Shown in pieces: positions 30,676 to 42,158 of a stretch of DNA of 45,516 nucleotides (positions are counted from its first letter, which is position 1; each line of letters opens with the position of its first letter). The stretch is taken from positions 183,948 to 229,463 of the forward strand of contig CAUYUJ010017644.1 of assembly GCA_963575745.1 (NCBI GenBank), read 5' to 3'. Under the pieces are notes generated by a model that ran no database searches, was not told where the DNA came from, and saw only the letters and a list, made by a program, of their open reading frames with translations. This DNA comes from Prorocentrum cordatum (Eukaryota > Sar > Dinophyceae > Prorocentrales > Prorocentraceae). Both the position numbers and the translations under genes were made by a program.

Positions 30676-32835
30676 TCCGTAAGGGCTTCGCCCCCTGCCG
30701 CCGCCCCCCTCTCTATCATAATGGGATATAGCAGAGCTATATTGGGATGTTCGGGCGCCGTCATATGACATTCGGGAACGTCATGCTAGGGCGGCTGGCG
30801 ATGAGCAAAACAGATTGAGATGCTGAAGTTGTTGTTGAACGCTTTGTTGCCTTCTTGGCATTTTCCTCCAGTTGTTCACTGGAAGCGCTCTGGGAACGGC
30901 TGGGGATTGCTTCAGGCAATCTCTGGAAAGGTTTTTTTTCCTGCTCTGGAGAAGAGTGGCGCCTTTGGGCAGCTTCCGCGAGGTGGATTCGTAGCGTGGG
31001 GGGTGCGCGCGAATTTGGTGTAATTTGCAGGGGATCGTGGCTTCGGGGACGCGAGCGTGGCGTAATTTACGAGGGATCGTGGCCTGGGGGGCGCGACAGC
31101 GGCGTAATTTACTAGGGATCGTTGCCTCGGTGGCGCGAATGTGGCGTAATTCACGCGGGATCGTGGCCTCGGGGGCGCTAATGTGGCGTAACTTACGAGG
31201 GATCGTGGCATGGGGGGGTGAATGTGGAACCCACCGCCGAATTCTCCAGAAACGGGGGGGGGGCAAAAGAATACCAATGGAGCACATATCCCAATACAGA
31301 AAATTGCCGTTTTTCTGCTTTGGAGAGGGGGAGCGCCTTTTCGGCAGCCGCCGACAGGCGGATTCGTGGCCTCGGGGGCGCGCCCGCTGCGTAATTTACC
31401 AGGGATCGTGGCGTCAGGGGCGCGAATTTGTTGTAATTTACGAGGGATCGTGGCCTCGGGGGCGCGAACATGATGTAGATTACGTGGGATCGTGGCTTCG
31501 GGGGCGCGAACGTGGGGTAAATTACGCGGGATCGTGGCCTCGAGGGCGCGAATGTTGAATAATTGATGAGGGACCGTGGCCTCGGAGACGCAATGTGGCG
31601 TAAACTAAAAGGGATCGTGGCCTCGGAGACGCGAATGTGGGGTAATTTGCCAAGGATCGTGGCCTCGGGGGCGCGAATACAGCGTAATTTGCTAGGGATT
31701 CTGGCTTCGGAGGCACGAAGCTCCGGTATTTTTACGTGTCCCACGCCCCCCCAGAAGTTCTGAGAACCCTCCCGGGGGACGCTAACCAGGCTGGTGTTCG
31801 GCTCCCCCCCCTCGCGCGGACAGTAACAATTTACAGCAGGAAGCAGAAAGCGTGGGGGGTGCGCGCGAATTTGGTGTAATTTGCAGGGGATCGTGGCTTC
31901 GGGGACGCGAGCGTGGCGTAATTTACGAGGGATCGTGGCCTGGGGGGCGCGACAGCGGCGTAATTTACTAGGGATCGTTGCCTCGGTGGCGCGAATGTGG
32001 CGTAATTCACGCGGGATCGTGGCCTCGGGGGCGTTAATGTGGCGTAACTTACGAGGGATCGTGGCATGGGGGGGTGAATGTGGAACCCACCGCCGAATTT
32101 TCCAGAAACGGGGGGGGGCAAAAGAATACCAATGGAGCACATATCCCAATACAGAAAATTGCCGTTTTTCTGCTTTGGAGAGGGGGAGCGCCTTTTCGGC
32201 AGCCGCCGACAGGCGGATTCGTGGCCTCGGGGGCGCGCCCGCTGCGTAATTTACCAGGGATCGTGGCGTCAGGGGCGCGAATTTGTTGTAATTTACGAGG
32301 GATCGTGGCCTCGGGGGCGCGAACATGATGTAGATTACGTGGGATCGTGGCTTCGGGGGCGCGAATGTGGGGTAAATTACGCGGGATCGTGGCCTCGAGG
32401 GCGCGAATGTTGAATAATTGATGAGGGACCGTGGCCTCGGAGACGCAATGTGGCGTAAACTAAAAGGGATCGTGGCCTCGGAGACGCGAATGTGGGGTAA
32501 TTTGCCAAGGATCGTGGCCTCGGGGGCGCGAATACAGCGTAATTTGCGAGGGATTCTGGCTTCGGGGGCACGAAACTCCGGTATTTTTACGTGTCCCACG
32601 CCCCCCCAGAAGTTCTGAGAACCCTCCCGGGGGACGCTAACCAGGCTGGTGTTCGGCTCCCCCCCCTCGCGCGGACAGTAACAGTTTACAGCAGGAAGCA
32701 GAAAGCAGCACTCTAACAATGGGCACTGGAAACTGGAACTGGTGCAGGGAGCAGCAAGCTGAAGCCTCGCAGCCTGATGGCCCCGCAAGGGGGCCGGCGG
32801 ATTCTTCCAGGGCGCGAGCCCCTGGGCTCGGAACC
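30676..32835. repeat. V repeat, copy 1 (composite)
   Basis: Starts ATCCGTAAGGGCTTCGCCCC and ends near GATGGCCCCGCAAGGGGGCC. In between lie arrays of a 42-bp unit (GGGATCGTGGCCTCGGGGGC then GCGAATGTGGCGTAATTTAC), a TTCGGCAGCCGCCGACAGG header block and a CGTGTCCCACGCCCCCCCAG block. Start, unit type and end all recur in the same order at 40197-41075. The long frames that cross it exist because 42 is a multiple of 3; I do not call them genes. Confidence 0.8.
30993..32704. repeat. 856-bp segmental tandem duplication
   Basis: 30993-31848 and 31849-32704 are near identical, starting AGCGTGGGGGGTGCGCGCG and ending ACAGCAGGAAGCAGAA, with only scattered substitutions and G-run length changes. The duplication is much younger than the divergence between its internal 42-bp units. 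Confidence 0.95.
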
Positions 32836-32926
32836 GCAGCGGGACCAGAAACATTTCGCTAAGCTTCTAGGGGGGGCGGGGGGTCTCGGCCGATGACATG
32901 ATGCGGTCAAAACTGTAGCGCCGCCC

Positions 32927-33142
32927 GTGTGTGGGTGTCCACTTGGAGCGCCAGCGGACAAGGAGGAGGAGTGGCACGCAGCTGGCGAGCCAGCGGAGGG
33001 CAAGAAGCGTAACCACCAGACCAAGAACCGTGGAGCACGAGGGGGAGCAGCTGCGCTCCTCTGCGTGAGCTCATCAGGAGGAGCGCCCTCGGGAGAGGCC
33101 CTGCCTCAAGGAGAGCTGGAGCCACATCGACGGGTCTATTGA
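32927..33142 (+). CDS. Weak coding candidate
   Basis: A + frame reading LGAPADKEEEWHAAGEPAEG then KKRNHQTKNRG, ending in TGA, has charged, non-repetitive composition. There is no recognisable family, splice site or upstream leader. It could be a last exon or chance. Confidence 0.2.
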   Translation: MCGCPLGAPADKEEEWHAAGEPAEGKKRNHQTKNRGARGGAAALLCVSSSGGAPSGEALPQGELEPHRRVY

Positions 33143-33497
33143 TCGTCTCGGCAGTTGTCGCCCCCCATCCCGGACCCCCGACGCCGTGATTTGTTTCACA
33201 CTTTCGAAAACCCCAGGAGTCCCGACCCATTCCCCGGCACAAGTTTCTCATCCTGAGTCCTGTCTGAACAGTCCTGGGGCCCGTCATTTTTTTCACGACG
33301 CGAACGGGTTAGGGATGGCCGCCCCACCACCACCACATCCTCTTCGCCCTCCCACCGCCATCGCCCAGCCCCGGCTCCGACACGCAGACGGTCCGGGGCC
33401 CCACACCCCGCACTCGCTGCGCCTCTGTGGCGCCACTTGCGCGGAGCCTGCTGCCAGTTGCCAGCACCAGCGCCACTACACCCAAGACGCCGAAGGA

Positions 33498-33620
33498 AGA
33501 GGGGGAGGAGGAGGAGGAGGAGGAGGAGGAGGAGGAGGAGGAGGAGGAGGAGGGGGAGGAGGAGGAGGAGGAGGGGGAGGAGGAGGAGGAGGAGGAGGAG
33601 GAGGAGGAGGAGGAGGAGGA
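33498..33620. repeat. (GGA)n array
   Basis: About 120 bp of nearly pure GGA. The surrounding 33143-33983 stretch has no recognisable gene. Confidence 0.95.
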
Positions 33621-33983
33621 CCCCTTCGGTTCAGCGGGGGCTCTGGTTCCCACGTCAGGGAGCATGTCCGTGGCCGAGGCTCCTCGTGGCCAGGAGCCCC
33701 CTTTGTTCTTCACGCAGCGCTCCGCCTCTGAAATCCGAATCTGCGACGAAAGAGAACATCGCGTAACAAAAACACGACCAGAGCTCGAGACCCCATCTTT
33801 ATGCGCCAGTTTTCGAGCCAGCGTGACCTGTGATGGTGCTGGGGCCCGAAGCTGGGCGAAAGCGCCCAGTGCAACAAGAAGATGCAGCCCAAAGACCTCG
33901 TGGCTCTGGTAGCGCGCCGATTGCAGTGAGCTCCGCCGCCATCACCATGGGCGCTACCCCGCACCTCGCGCGGCGCAGCTATG

Positions 33984-34160
33984 CTTAAGTCGGGCACGTC
34001 CCTCTGTACAGGAGCAGTATGCAAGAATAGTGAGGAAATAGTCTGGTGACGATTGCTCGTGCTCTTTTGATTCGTTTTTTGATTTTTGATTACCATTGTT
34101 TGACGTGTTTTCAATCTGCATTCCAAGCTCCTCCTGTAGGAGGACGTGCCCGACCTGAAG
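33984..34160. mobile_element. MITE-2, copy 5 (intact, with target duplication)
   Basis: 177-bp element with ends CTTAAGTCGGGCACGTCCC and GGAGGACGTGCCCGACCTGAAG. CTATG is duplicated at 33979-33983 and 34161-34165. The interior is AT-rich with TTTTTTGATTTTTGATT. Confidence 0.85.
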
Positions 34161-34165
34161 CTATG

Positions 34166-34813
34166 GTGCGGGGCGCCCCCGCCGCCCCCGAGAGGCGCGC
34201 GCAGCCGGCAGCGCCTGCGGCTCGACGAGCTCGCGCAGCTCGGGCGGCAGCCGTCGGGGGCGCCCCGGGTCGCCGTCGGAGCCAGAGGCTCGGAAGGGTC
34301 CTTGCTCGCCTCGACGACACCAGAGCTCCGACGATGAGATGTTTTCAATCGCGGTGTGTTTCCTCGATTTCGGCTTCTGGGGCGATTTGTCGGGCCCTGG
34401 GGCCATGAATCGAAGAAGAAGAAGAAGAATCGCCATGAACATAAACTTGTGGCGCTCCGCGCGGCAGGAAGGGGGGACCAGCGCGGATCCACGAACCCCG
34501 CGCAGAGCGCCAACAGTCTATGTTTATGGCGTTCTTTTCATTTTTTTCCACCGAAGAGAGGAGATCCAGGACGAAATGCCCTGCCCAGGGAAGCGGTAAG
34601 CACGCATGGAGCCGAGGAGTGAAAACGACACCCTGGTCGGATGTCGGGGGACGGCGACGGAGACGGCGGCTGCGGCGGCGGCGGCGAGTGCCGGCCGGGG
34701 AGCCCGGCGCTGCCCCGCACGGGTGGCCCTCGGCGCGGAGGCCGGCACGGTGGCATCGGGCCAGGGGCAGGCGCAAGCGTGCCACGCATGCGCCGCAAGA
34801 TCCACAGTCGCCA
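34166..34813. other. No recognisable gene
   Basis: GC-rich DNA. Open frames on both strands are Arg/Ala-rich without motifs. Confidence 0.45.
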
Positions 34814-35120
34814 AGTGAGCGACGAAGGGAAAAAAAGACACAACAGAAAACAAAAAACAAGCAAAAACACAAAAAAAACAAAACACAACATGAAAAACAC
34901 ACACTGTGGACAAAAACACACACACATGGGGGAAAACACACACACACGGGTGTTTTTTCCCACAGACGGGTTCGTTTTCACCGGCGTTGGCGTGCAAGTT
35001 GCCCGCGTAAGGTCGCGCATCAGCGCCCCCGTTTCCAAGGCAGCGCGCCGGCGGCCAGCGTAGTCCGCCGCGCAAGGTCGCTACGTCACCTCGCGTAAGA
35101 GCCGTTTCTTTTCGTCGCTC
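34814..35120. mobile_element. MITE-4, copy 2, expanded by CA-rich insert
   Basis: Ends GTGAGCGACG and CGTCGCTC, interior CCGCGTAAGGTCGCGCATCA as in the other copies. About 135 bp of A/CA-rich sequence (34826-34960: AACAAAAACAC, ACACACACAC) sits just inside the left end. Confidence 0.6.
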
Positions 35121-35126
35121 CTGTGC

Positions 35127-35205
35127 GACACGTGCGCGGCGCGCGCCAGGTGCGCCACGTGCGCGGCGCGCGCAGGGTGTGCTAGGTGCGCCAGCGCACG
35201 TGTGA
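35127..35205. repeat. Short tandem repeat, about 27 bp
   Basis: CACGTGCGCGGCGCGCGC followed by AGGTGCGC, twice with an indel, next to the MITE-4 end. Confidence 0.6.
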
Positions 35206-36509
35206 CAGCGCGCATCGGGAAACATGTCGGCCCCCCACCATCCCTGTACAAACGTTGGTGCGGAGCGGTGGCGGGGCTGTCAGCAGGGTGTGCGGCGTGC
35301 GCGCCCGCAAACACTCTGCGCGTGCCTACGCTGGTGGGCCCGTGCGCACCGCACAAGATTCGGACGCCCCCGGCATCCCCGTCACATGTCAAATAGCCAA
35401 GAGTGGTCTTGTGGCGCCCGCGCATGGTCCTCGACGGGGATGGATTGGCCTGCACACGCGGGGCGACGTGATGGCCATCCCCGCCATCCCTGTCAGAAGC
35501 AGTGCAGAGTGATCGCGGGGCCCCGAAGCATGATTCTGATGGTGCCGCAAAGTGCATGCTGCATTGTGTTTGGTATGGATGGTTGGGGAGTCGGCATTGG
35601 CCCTGGTTAGTCGCTGGTCCAGTGGGGGAGGGGGGAACAAGAAGGTTCGCAGAAGAAGCACCTTATGCCACCTCCGCCCCAAGGCCTGGTGGGATTATGC
35701 AGCTACGTGGCTAGCTTTATACACCGACCAGTCGTGTTTCCGGAGTGTTGCATAAGCTCTGCAAGCGAGCAGGTCGTAGGATACCAGCTCATCGCTAGAT
35801 GGTTTTTTTCAACGTGTAGCTTTGTTTTTGTTTCAGTTTGCGGGTAGATCGATAGATGGTTGGATCAAGCCGTACACCGTTGAAAGGGATAGACAGTTGC
35901 GAGCTGAGCGAATGGATTGGTAATTCGATCGATGGGTCAAGGAATATCCAGGCAGATCCGCGGGCACGAGGTTCAACCACAATCCTTGTTTGGGAAGGGT
36001 GCCCGTCTGTATTTCTCTACGTTCGGACTATTGTTGTGCGAAAATAAGAAGGGTACCCTCGAATGTTCTTCAGTGTGCTCGTCCGTTTGTTTCATTTGAC
36101 TGCGATGTTTGGGCAGATACATTTCAGTGGCCGTCACTTGCTATGTCTGCGTGCGGCCTACAGCAAATGCGCGCTCCTGGATGGCGCGGGTATGCAGGCA
36201 TGGAGGTGTGTGACCTCTATGTGCTTTTGGTCGCGTTCTGACCGGCGAGAGGGCTCACGTTCTTGAAGGGCGTTCTGGACACATCTAGACTGCTGACACC
36301 TTGATGAAATGATCGGGACCCCCTTGTCGTCCGATATCGCAATTCGTCCGTGGCACCCGACGGGCCCCCTTGGGATCTCCACCACTTCCCCGGGGCCAGC
36401 CTTTCATCTTGGGACGGTTGCGGAAGGTCCTGGGGCCAGGAGACGGCCTCTACGGGCCGAGAACGTCAAACAACCGGCCGTGCTGTTTCGGGGAAGCGCC
36501 GGGATTTGT
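35206..36509. other. No recognisable gene; AT-richer block 35700-36330
   Basis: The block is less GC-rich than its surroundings and has short open frames on both strands, but no motif, repeat unit or inverted ends that I can identify. Confidence 0.4.
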
Positions 36510-36707
36510 CGGCGGCCAGCCCGGGGGGGAAGTGAGAGGGGGCGGGCCTTCTCAGAAGGCTCGGAGGTCCCTTTGCCTTCTGAGAAGTGTTTTAAGACTT
36601 CCCCGAAGACTCAGGAAAAAGCTTTCAGATGGCCGGGAGGCTTCTGAGAAGCCCGCCGCTTTCTAAGAGGGCCTTCTCCTTGTCATTTGCCCCCTCGTTC
36701 GCCGCCG
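36510..36707. mobile_element. MITE-3, copy 1
   Basis: 198-bp element with ends CGGCGGCCAGCCCGGGGGGG and CCCCCTCGTTCGCCGCCG. Inner parts AAGTGAGAGGGGGCGGGCC and GGCCTTCTCCTTGTCATTT also pair. Homologous to 41887-42065. I see no clear duplication. Confidence 0.65.
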
Positions 36708-36880
36708 ACTGCGAGGGGCGGAGGCGGGTTCCCCAAAGTTCCAGGGGTGCCGCGGACCCCCCAACGAGTCCTTGTGCATCGAGCGGTCCTGTTGATAGTT
36801 TCCACGCGTGTAGAATGGAGGATGGATTGGGTTCTTCGCTGGGGAACTTTTTGGGTGAGTCGCCCGCACCTGAGGGGCGG

Positions 36881-37125
36881 AGGAGGAGAGAGAGGGAGGA
36901 GGACGCGGAGGAGGAGAGGGAGGAGGAGAAGGAGGAGAAGGAGGAGGAGGAGGGGAGGGAAGAGCTGAAGGAGGAGAAATAGGAGGAGAAATAGGAGGAG
37001 GAGGAGGAGGAGGAGGAGGAGGAGGAGGAGGAGAGGAAGGAGGAACAGATAACAGAAAGAAAAGGAGGAGGAGGAAAAGGAGGAGGAGGAGGAGGAGGAG
37101 GAGGACGAGGAGGAAGGAGCGGAAT
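36881..37125. repeat. (GGA)n array
   Basis: Interrupted GGA/GAA triplets. Confidence 0.9.
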
Positions 37126-37360
37126 GAGGCGAGGAAGGAGGGAGGAAATGGGAGGTGGACTTCCTCATTTGTTCGCCTTCCCCGAACGACCGACGACTCG
37201 CGCTCGCCGATGCGCAGGCGCCGCCCCGCCTCGAGCCCGCCGCTCGCGGCGGCCCTCCGTCTGGCGACGGCGAGCGTGGCCAGCTCGTCGCCGAGCTCTT
37301 CCGGGAGCTGGCGCAGCCGGGGGAGGCGCCGCGCGCCGCCCGGGAGGTGCCAGCCTCTCT

Positions 37361-37442
37361 CCTCCCTCCTCCTCCTCCGCCTCCTCCTCCTCCTTCTCCG
37401 CCTCCTCCTCCTCCTCCTCCTCCTCCTCCTCCTCCTCCTCCG
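37361..37442. repeat. (TCC)n array abutting the reverse transcriptase
   Basis: TCC triplets ending seven bases before homology to reverse transcriptase starts. It is either the 5' truncation point of the retroelement or a pyrimidine-rich intron. Confidence 0.85.
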
Positions 37443-37448
37443 AATCGT

Positions 37449-39497
37449 CATCTGATGTGCTTTATCCCGAAGGAGGAACGACCTGAGGATCTCATGGATC
37501 TAGCACGTGCCCCAGAGGAATTACGCCCTTTGGCCCTCAAGAACACGGACTCCAAAGCCATTGCCAGTGTCATAAATATGCGGCTACGGAGGATTGCGGA
37601 AGACCGATGTCATCACGTACAGCGAGGGTTTGTCCGTGGTAGGCAATTCACAACGCATATTGCAGAGTTGGACACATATGCGCGCATGGCGGGCGGTCAT
37701 ACGTGTGCGGAGTCTCTGATGCCTGTCTTTATCTCATTTGATGTGTGTGCTGCATTTCCGTCGATGAGCTGGGAATGGATACGAGTTGTCTTCGAATTTC
37801 ATAAGCTTACCACTGGCTACTTACTGGCCATCCAAGCCTTGTACCATGATATGCAGTGCTGGTCCTGGTGTGGAGACTCCCTGCTCTTTCTCTTCCATGT
37901 GAGTGCGGGTGTTGCACAAGGGTGCCCGCTCTCTGGTACCCTGTGGGCGCTGACAGTCAACCCTTTTCTGCACCACCTGTGTAATGGCAACATGGAGGGC
38001 TATGGGTGTGTCTCGGGGTTGAATGGCACGGATGTCGGGGAGACTGCGTTTGCTCTGGTTACTGGCCCACCCGGCATGGCGCCTGTACTGGCTGGAGCGT
38101 GTGCTGACGACGTGGAAGTTGTTCTACCTGCACTGAGTGAAGTGACCCGAGTTGCCCCTGCATTTGATTCTGCCAGGATGCTGGCGGTCCTTAAGCTTCA
38201 GAGCAAGAAATGTTTTGTAGTCCCCCTCTGGACCAGAAGCTCCCCCGAGGTGCAGGCCCTTGTAGAGGCCCGTATCCAGTCTGTTGCCCCGTCATTTTCG
38301 AGTTTTCCGATCAGGGGTCGGGCCAAGTACTTGGGTATGCTGTTCGGTCCAGAGGCCATTCTTGATGTGCAATGGGAGGCTCCAGGCACGAAGCTTGGTT
38401 ATCGGGTCCGTCTGGCCGCCTCCACTCGCGCCCCCGCCGAAGCCGCCTGCAGGAACTATAAATCATGTTTTCCCCCCGTTCTCTCTTACCTCGTGCAGTT
38501 CTTTCCCCTCCCGTCCTTCCTCCTCCGTAAAGAGCACTGCCTCTTGCATAAGCTTCTTCGGCTCCCTCCGAACACGTTTAAAAGGAATGAGCTCCTCAGT
38601 CTAAGACCCTGGCTTCCAGGATCGGCGCCTGCGGCGATGATGGTCCTGGGACGCGTCTCTGTGTGGCGGTTCGGGCTCTCAACGTGGACAAAAGCTAGAG
38701 AGTTCGCTCAGCTTCTGAGTGAGTGGCACTGGTGGCACGGATCGAGTGTTAGGCACGTCAGGGGCGAATGGTCTCCGCCGTGTTGGGCTATGAATCGATC
38801 GATCGCCCAATTTGTGGCATCTGTTTTGGACCCCTCCCCCTCCGACCTCTTCCCGCATGCAGCCCTGCAGGAAGCAAATACTCGAGGTGTAGCGGAGCAG
38901 CTTTCTGCTGCTGCGGAGGGGAGGCGGCCGAGAATCCAGCGTGTCCTATCCCGATCCCTCTCCTCTTCCCTCTTCCCTGATCGCCTTCACCTCCTCCTCT
39001 CCCGTCGACTTCACTCCTGGATCCCCTCCAGGAGACGTCCTGGCCCACAGGAGATGGAGGCGCGATGGCTCGCTCTGAGGGCTGTGCTTGCCCGATCGCC
39101 TCCGTCTTGGGTCTGGGCGCATTTGAAGACGCTTGCAGGCGGGTGGATCACGACCGTCCGCATGCTTGTCTTGGCGCGCCGAAGCTGCCGATTGGGCTGT
39201 GAGGACTGTCCCGATTCTTTCCCTCACTACCTTTGATGCCATCGTCTCATCCATCTGCTCGCTCGACGTCGCCCTCGTGTCTTTCTGCCGTCCTGCCCCA
39301 TGGCTCGGCTGGGGGTCGGCCTGGATGAGGACTACTCGAATGGTTTCTCTCGCGTGGATGCTCACCGCATGTGTGTCCTCGGGTTTCATTTTCACCATAA
39401 GCTGAAAGCAGAGCAGGATGCGGCGCCTGGCTCCGCCCGTGACCTCGGATCTCACCTGCAGATTCTCAGAGGGGTCAGGCTCTCATCGGGGGCCTGA
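37449..39497 (+). pseudogene. Non-LTR (LINE) reverse transcriptase, 5'-truncated
   Basis: The frame carries the LINE reverse-transcriptase blocks in order: LKNTDSKAIASVINMRLRRI; HHVQRGFVRGRQF; ISFDVCAAFPSMSWEWI with the motif A Asp (codon 37740); VAQGCPLSGTLWAL (motif B); GACADDVEVVLP with the two catalytic Asp codons at 38106-38111; LKLQSKKC; and RAKYLGMLFG. A long thumb/connector region follows, then a Cys/His knuckle CRLGCEDCPDSFPHYL. A TGA at 39234-39236 interrupts the knuckle. The same frame stays open to 39497 (CHRLIHLLARRR onward; SRVDAHRMCVLGFHFHH). No endonuclease domain is visible, so the 5' half is missing or lies beyond a TCC tract. Catalytic residues are intact, but the stop and truncation make autonomous activity unlikely. 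No poly(A) tail is visible. Confidence 0.85.
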
Positions 39498-39530
39498 TGA
39501 TGGAGGATGGTTTCCTGAAGGCACGTGCGC

Positions 39531-39599
39531 TCCTCCTCCTCCTCCTCCTCCTCCTCGTCCTCCTCCCCCTCCCCCTCATCATCATCACCACCATCATCG

Positions 39600-39651
<52 letters not shown>

Positions 39652-40015
39652 CATCCTCATCCTCATCCTCATCCTCATCCTCATCCTCATCCCTTTCATC
39701 ATCAGCACCATCATCATCATCACCACCACCATCACCATCACCATCATCATCAGCATTATCATCATCATCATCCTCATCATCATCACCATCACCATCACCA
39801 TCATCATCATCATCACCATCATCATCAGCATCAGCATCATCCTCATCCTCGTCATCATCACCATCACCATCATCATCATCACCATCATCATCCTCATCAT
39901 CATCCTCATCACCATCACCATCATCACCATCATCATCATCATCACCATCATCATCATCAGCATCATCATCCCTTCTCCTCCTCATCATCCCTTCTCCTCC
40001 TCCTCCTCCTTCATG
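39531..40015. repeat. (TCC)n then (ATC)n microsatellite
   Basis: TCC to about 39575, then about 400 bp of ATC with ACC, CTC and AGC variants, then TCC again. All frames are His, Ser or Ile strings and not genes. Confidence 0.95.
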
Positions 40016-40196
40016 CTCCGAGCTCTTCTGGGCGCGGGCGCGGCAGGGGAGGCGCCGTCCGCCGGCTGCGCAGGCGTGGAGGGCCCCAGGCTGGACCTCC
40101 GACGATATGGTCTTTCCAGATCCTGGCATTGTTCCTCGGTGTCGGCCCAGTGGACCCGTCGTCGGGCCCCAGGACCATCGAGCGTGAATCCGGGGC

Positions 40197-41075
40197 GTCC
40201 GCAAGGGCTTCGCCTTCTGCCGCCAGCCCCCTCTCGATCGGAGTGGGGCAGGCGAGAGTTAGTTTGGGATGCCTGGGCGCCCATTTGAAGCAATAGCGGA
40301 ATCGGAACCTCCATGCGAGGGCGGTTGGCAATCGTGATGTCATTTACAAGGGCTCGTGGCTTCTGGGGCGCGAACCTGACTTTAATTTGCATGGCATCGT
40401 CGCCTCGGGGGAGCGAACCTGGCGTAACTCTAAAACGGATTGTGGTTTCGGGTGTGTGACTTCAGCATAATTTGCGACACATTCGAATCTCGTGAGCGCG
40501 AATCTGGTGCAATGTGCTTCGGATTCTGGCTTCGGGAGCGCGAGAATCTGGAGTAATTGTTGGCAGTGGTACTGGCCCTGGCAGCGCCAATCCGAAGTTC
40601 TACAAAAAAAGGCTACTGGCATCGCGAGCGCGAATTTGGAGCAATCATGTACAAACCCTTCGGGGCCACGAATCTGGTGCAATTCACTACGGAGTCTGGC
40701 CTCGGGAGCGCGAATGTGGCGTAATTGGGAACGGATTATGGTTTCCTTGGCGCGAATCCGGGATGGTTTACAACAGGTTCTAGCCCGAGAGCGCGAGTCT
40801 GGCGCATTTCGCAATAAGGCATTGCCTCGGGGGCGGAAGTATCATTCTTCAAGTGTCCCAGCCCCACCAGAACTTCAAGGCACGCGATTCGGGGACGGTT
40901 ACCGCTTCTCTTTCGCCCCCCTCCGTCGAGCGGACATGAAAAAAATCAGCAGGACACAGAAAATAATGATTGCAACAGTGGGGATTGATTGATACCTGGT
41001 TCTGGCGCAGGAAGCAGGACACCTCCGCCGCGCCTGATGGCCCAACAAGGGGGCCGACGGACTTGGATCCCGGAA
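40197..41075. repeat. V repeat, copy 2 (diverged)
   Basis: Starts CGTCCGCAAGGGCTTCGCC, like copy 1. It contains about eleven strongly diverged 40-45-bp units (CTCGGGAGCGCGAATCTGG then TGCAAT or CGTAATT), then AAGTGTCCCAGCCCCACCAG, CGAGCGGACA, GCAGGAAGCAGGACA and CTGATGGCCCAACAAGGGGG, each with a counterpart in copy 1 in the same order. The 41076-41235 stretch has no recognisable feature. Confidence 0.75.
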
Positions 41076-41340
41076 GGGTTCGACATGCCCTAAGTGGCTT
41101 ATGGGGAGGTAAAGATCCGGCTTCAGTGGGCTCTGCCCACATAGCGGAGTTGTCGAACCCACCCAAGCCATTCAGGGCGCCTGTAGCCCACGTATAAACC
41201 AGGGCCCTCTTGGGGCCTCCCGGCGAACCATACAAATCAGCTTAACATTGATCGGTCTTATCTGCTCGCGTGCCTTTCCACACGTATATCCCCAACCCTC
41301 GATACCCGCCCTCTTCGTCTTCGACCGTAGCACCATGCCA

Positions 41341-41524
41341 CGTGAGCGACGCAGAAAAAAACGGAGCCGTCTTACCCGACATTGGCGCGTATGCTGGCCG
41401 CGTAAGGTCGCGCGTCAGCCCCCTCGATTCCAGCGTAAGGTGCCGCGCTGGCGGCCCGCGTAAGCCTCCGCGCAAGGTCGCGATGCCACCTCGCGCAATA
41501 CCCGCTTTTGACCGTCGCTCACGC
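41341..41524. mobile_element. MITE-4, copy 3
   Basis: 184-bp element with inverted ends CGTGAGCGACG and CGTCGCTCACG, interior GCGTATGCTGGCCGCGTAAG and GGTCGCGCGTCAGC as in copies 1 and 2. Confidence 0.75.
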
Positions 41525-41595
41525 GCAGTGGGCGCAGCCCCACGAAGCAGGGGGAGGAAGAGACGCCATGGGGGAGGGAGAAGGTCAGGAGGGAA

Positions 41596-41753
41596 AACAA
41601 CACACAGACACAATGAATCGTCGATTCCCCGGAAAATATGGGAAATATGGGAAGTGGGGGGGAAGACAAAAACCAAGAAAATACCTGAAAATGTGGGGAA
41701 TCCTGTTATTTGTGTCTATTTACTTGTGTGTCCCAGGGCCCCTTCAGAAGGTT
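41596..41753. mobile_element. T repeat, copy 2
   Basis: ACACACAGACACAATGAATC through GTCCCAGGGCCCCTTCAG, homologous to 28545-28704 with few substitutions and a short indel. Confidence 0.75.
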
Positions 41754-41886
41754 CGAGCACGAGAGAGAGAGAGAGAGATTTGCAGGAGGGGGGGGTTCGG
41801 AGCGGGCGGGCGGACCCCCACGGGCAGCTCGGGCGGGCGGGCCCAGACGGCCGGGGTCGAGCGGGCGGGTCGCTGAAGCGTCGCTT

Positions 41887-42065
41887 CGGCGGCGAGCGAG
41901 GGGGGGGAAGTGAGAAGGAGAAGGCCTTCTCGGAAGGCGGCGGGACCTCTCAAAAGCCCCTGCGTGTCTTCGGAGAAGGCTTAGAAGATTTGTCAGGAGG
42001 CCGGGGGACTACCGAATCTTCTGAGGAGGCCTTCTCCCTCTCGTTTCCCCCCTCGCTCGCCGCCG
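41887..42065. mobile_element. MITE-3, copy 2
   Basis: 179-bp element with ends CGGCGGCGAGCGAGGGGGGG and CCCCCTCGCTCGCCGCCG, about 40 bp of pairing in all. It splits TGAAGCGT...CATGAAT, which is continuous in S copies 1 and 2. Confidence 0.8.
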
Positions 42066-42158
42066 ATCAATCCAACATGAATCGCGATGACGTTTCGAGC
42101 GATAGCGCGATTCCCAGGTAAATCGTGGGGACATCTCGAGCGAGAGCGTGATTCCTGA

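Noticed and set aside
31193-32854. 553-codon open frame on the minus strand
   Set aside because: It is generated by a 42-bp tandem unit whose length is a multiple of 3; the peptide is a repeat (PRPRSLVNYATFAP-like) with no independent coding sign.
39418-40296. His-, Ser- and Ile-rich frames over the ATC array
   Set aside because: All three frames are open because the array has no stop triplet; there is no coding evidence.
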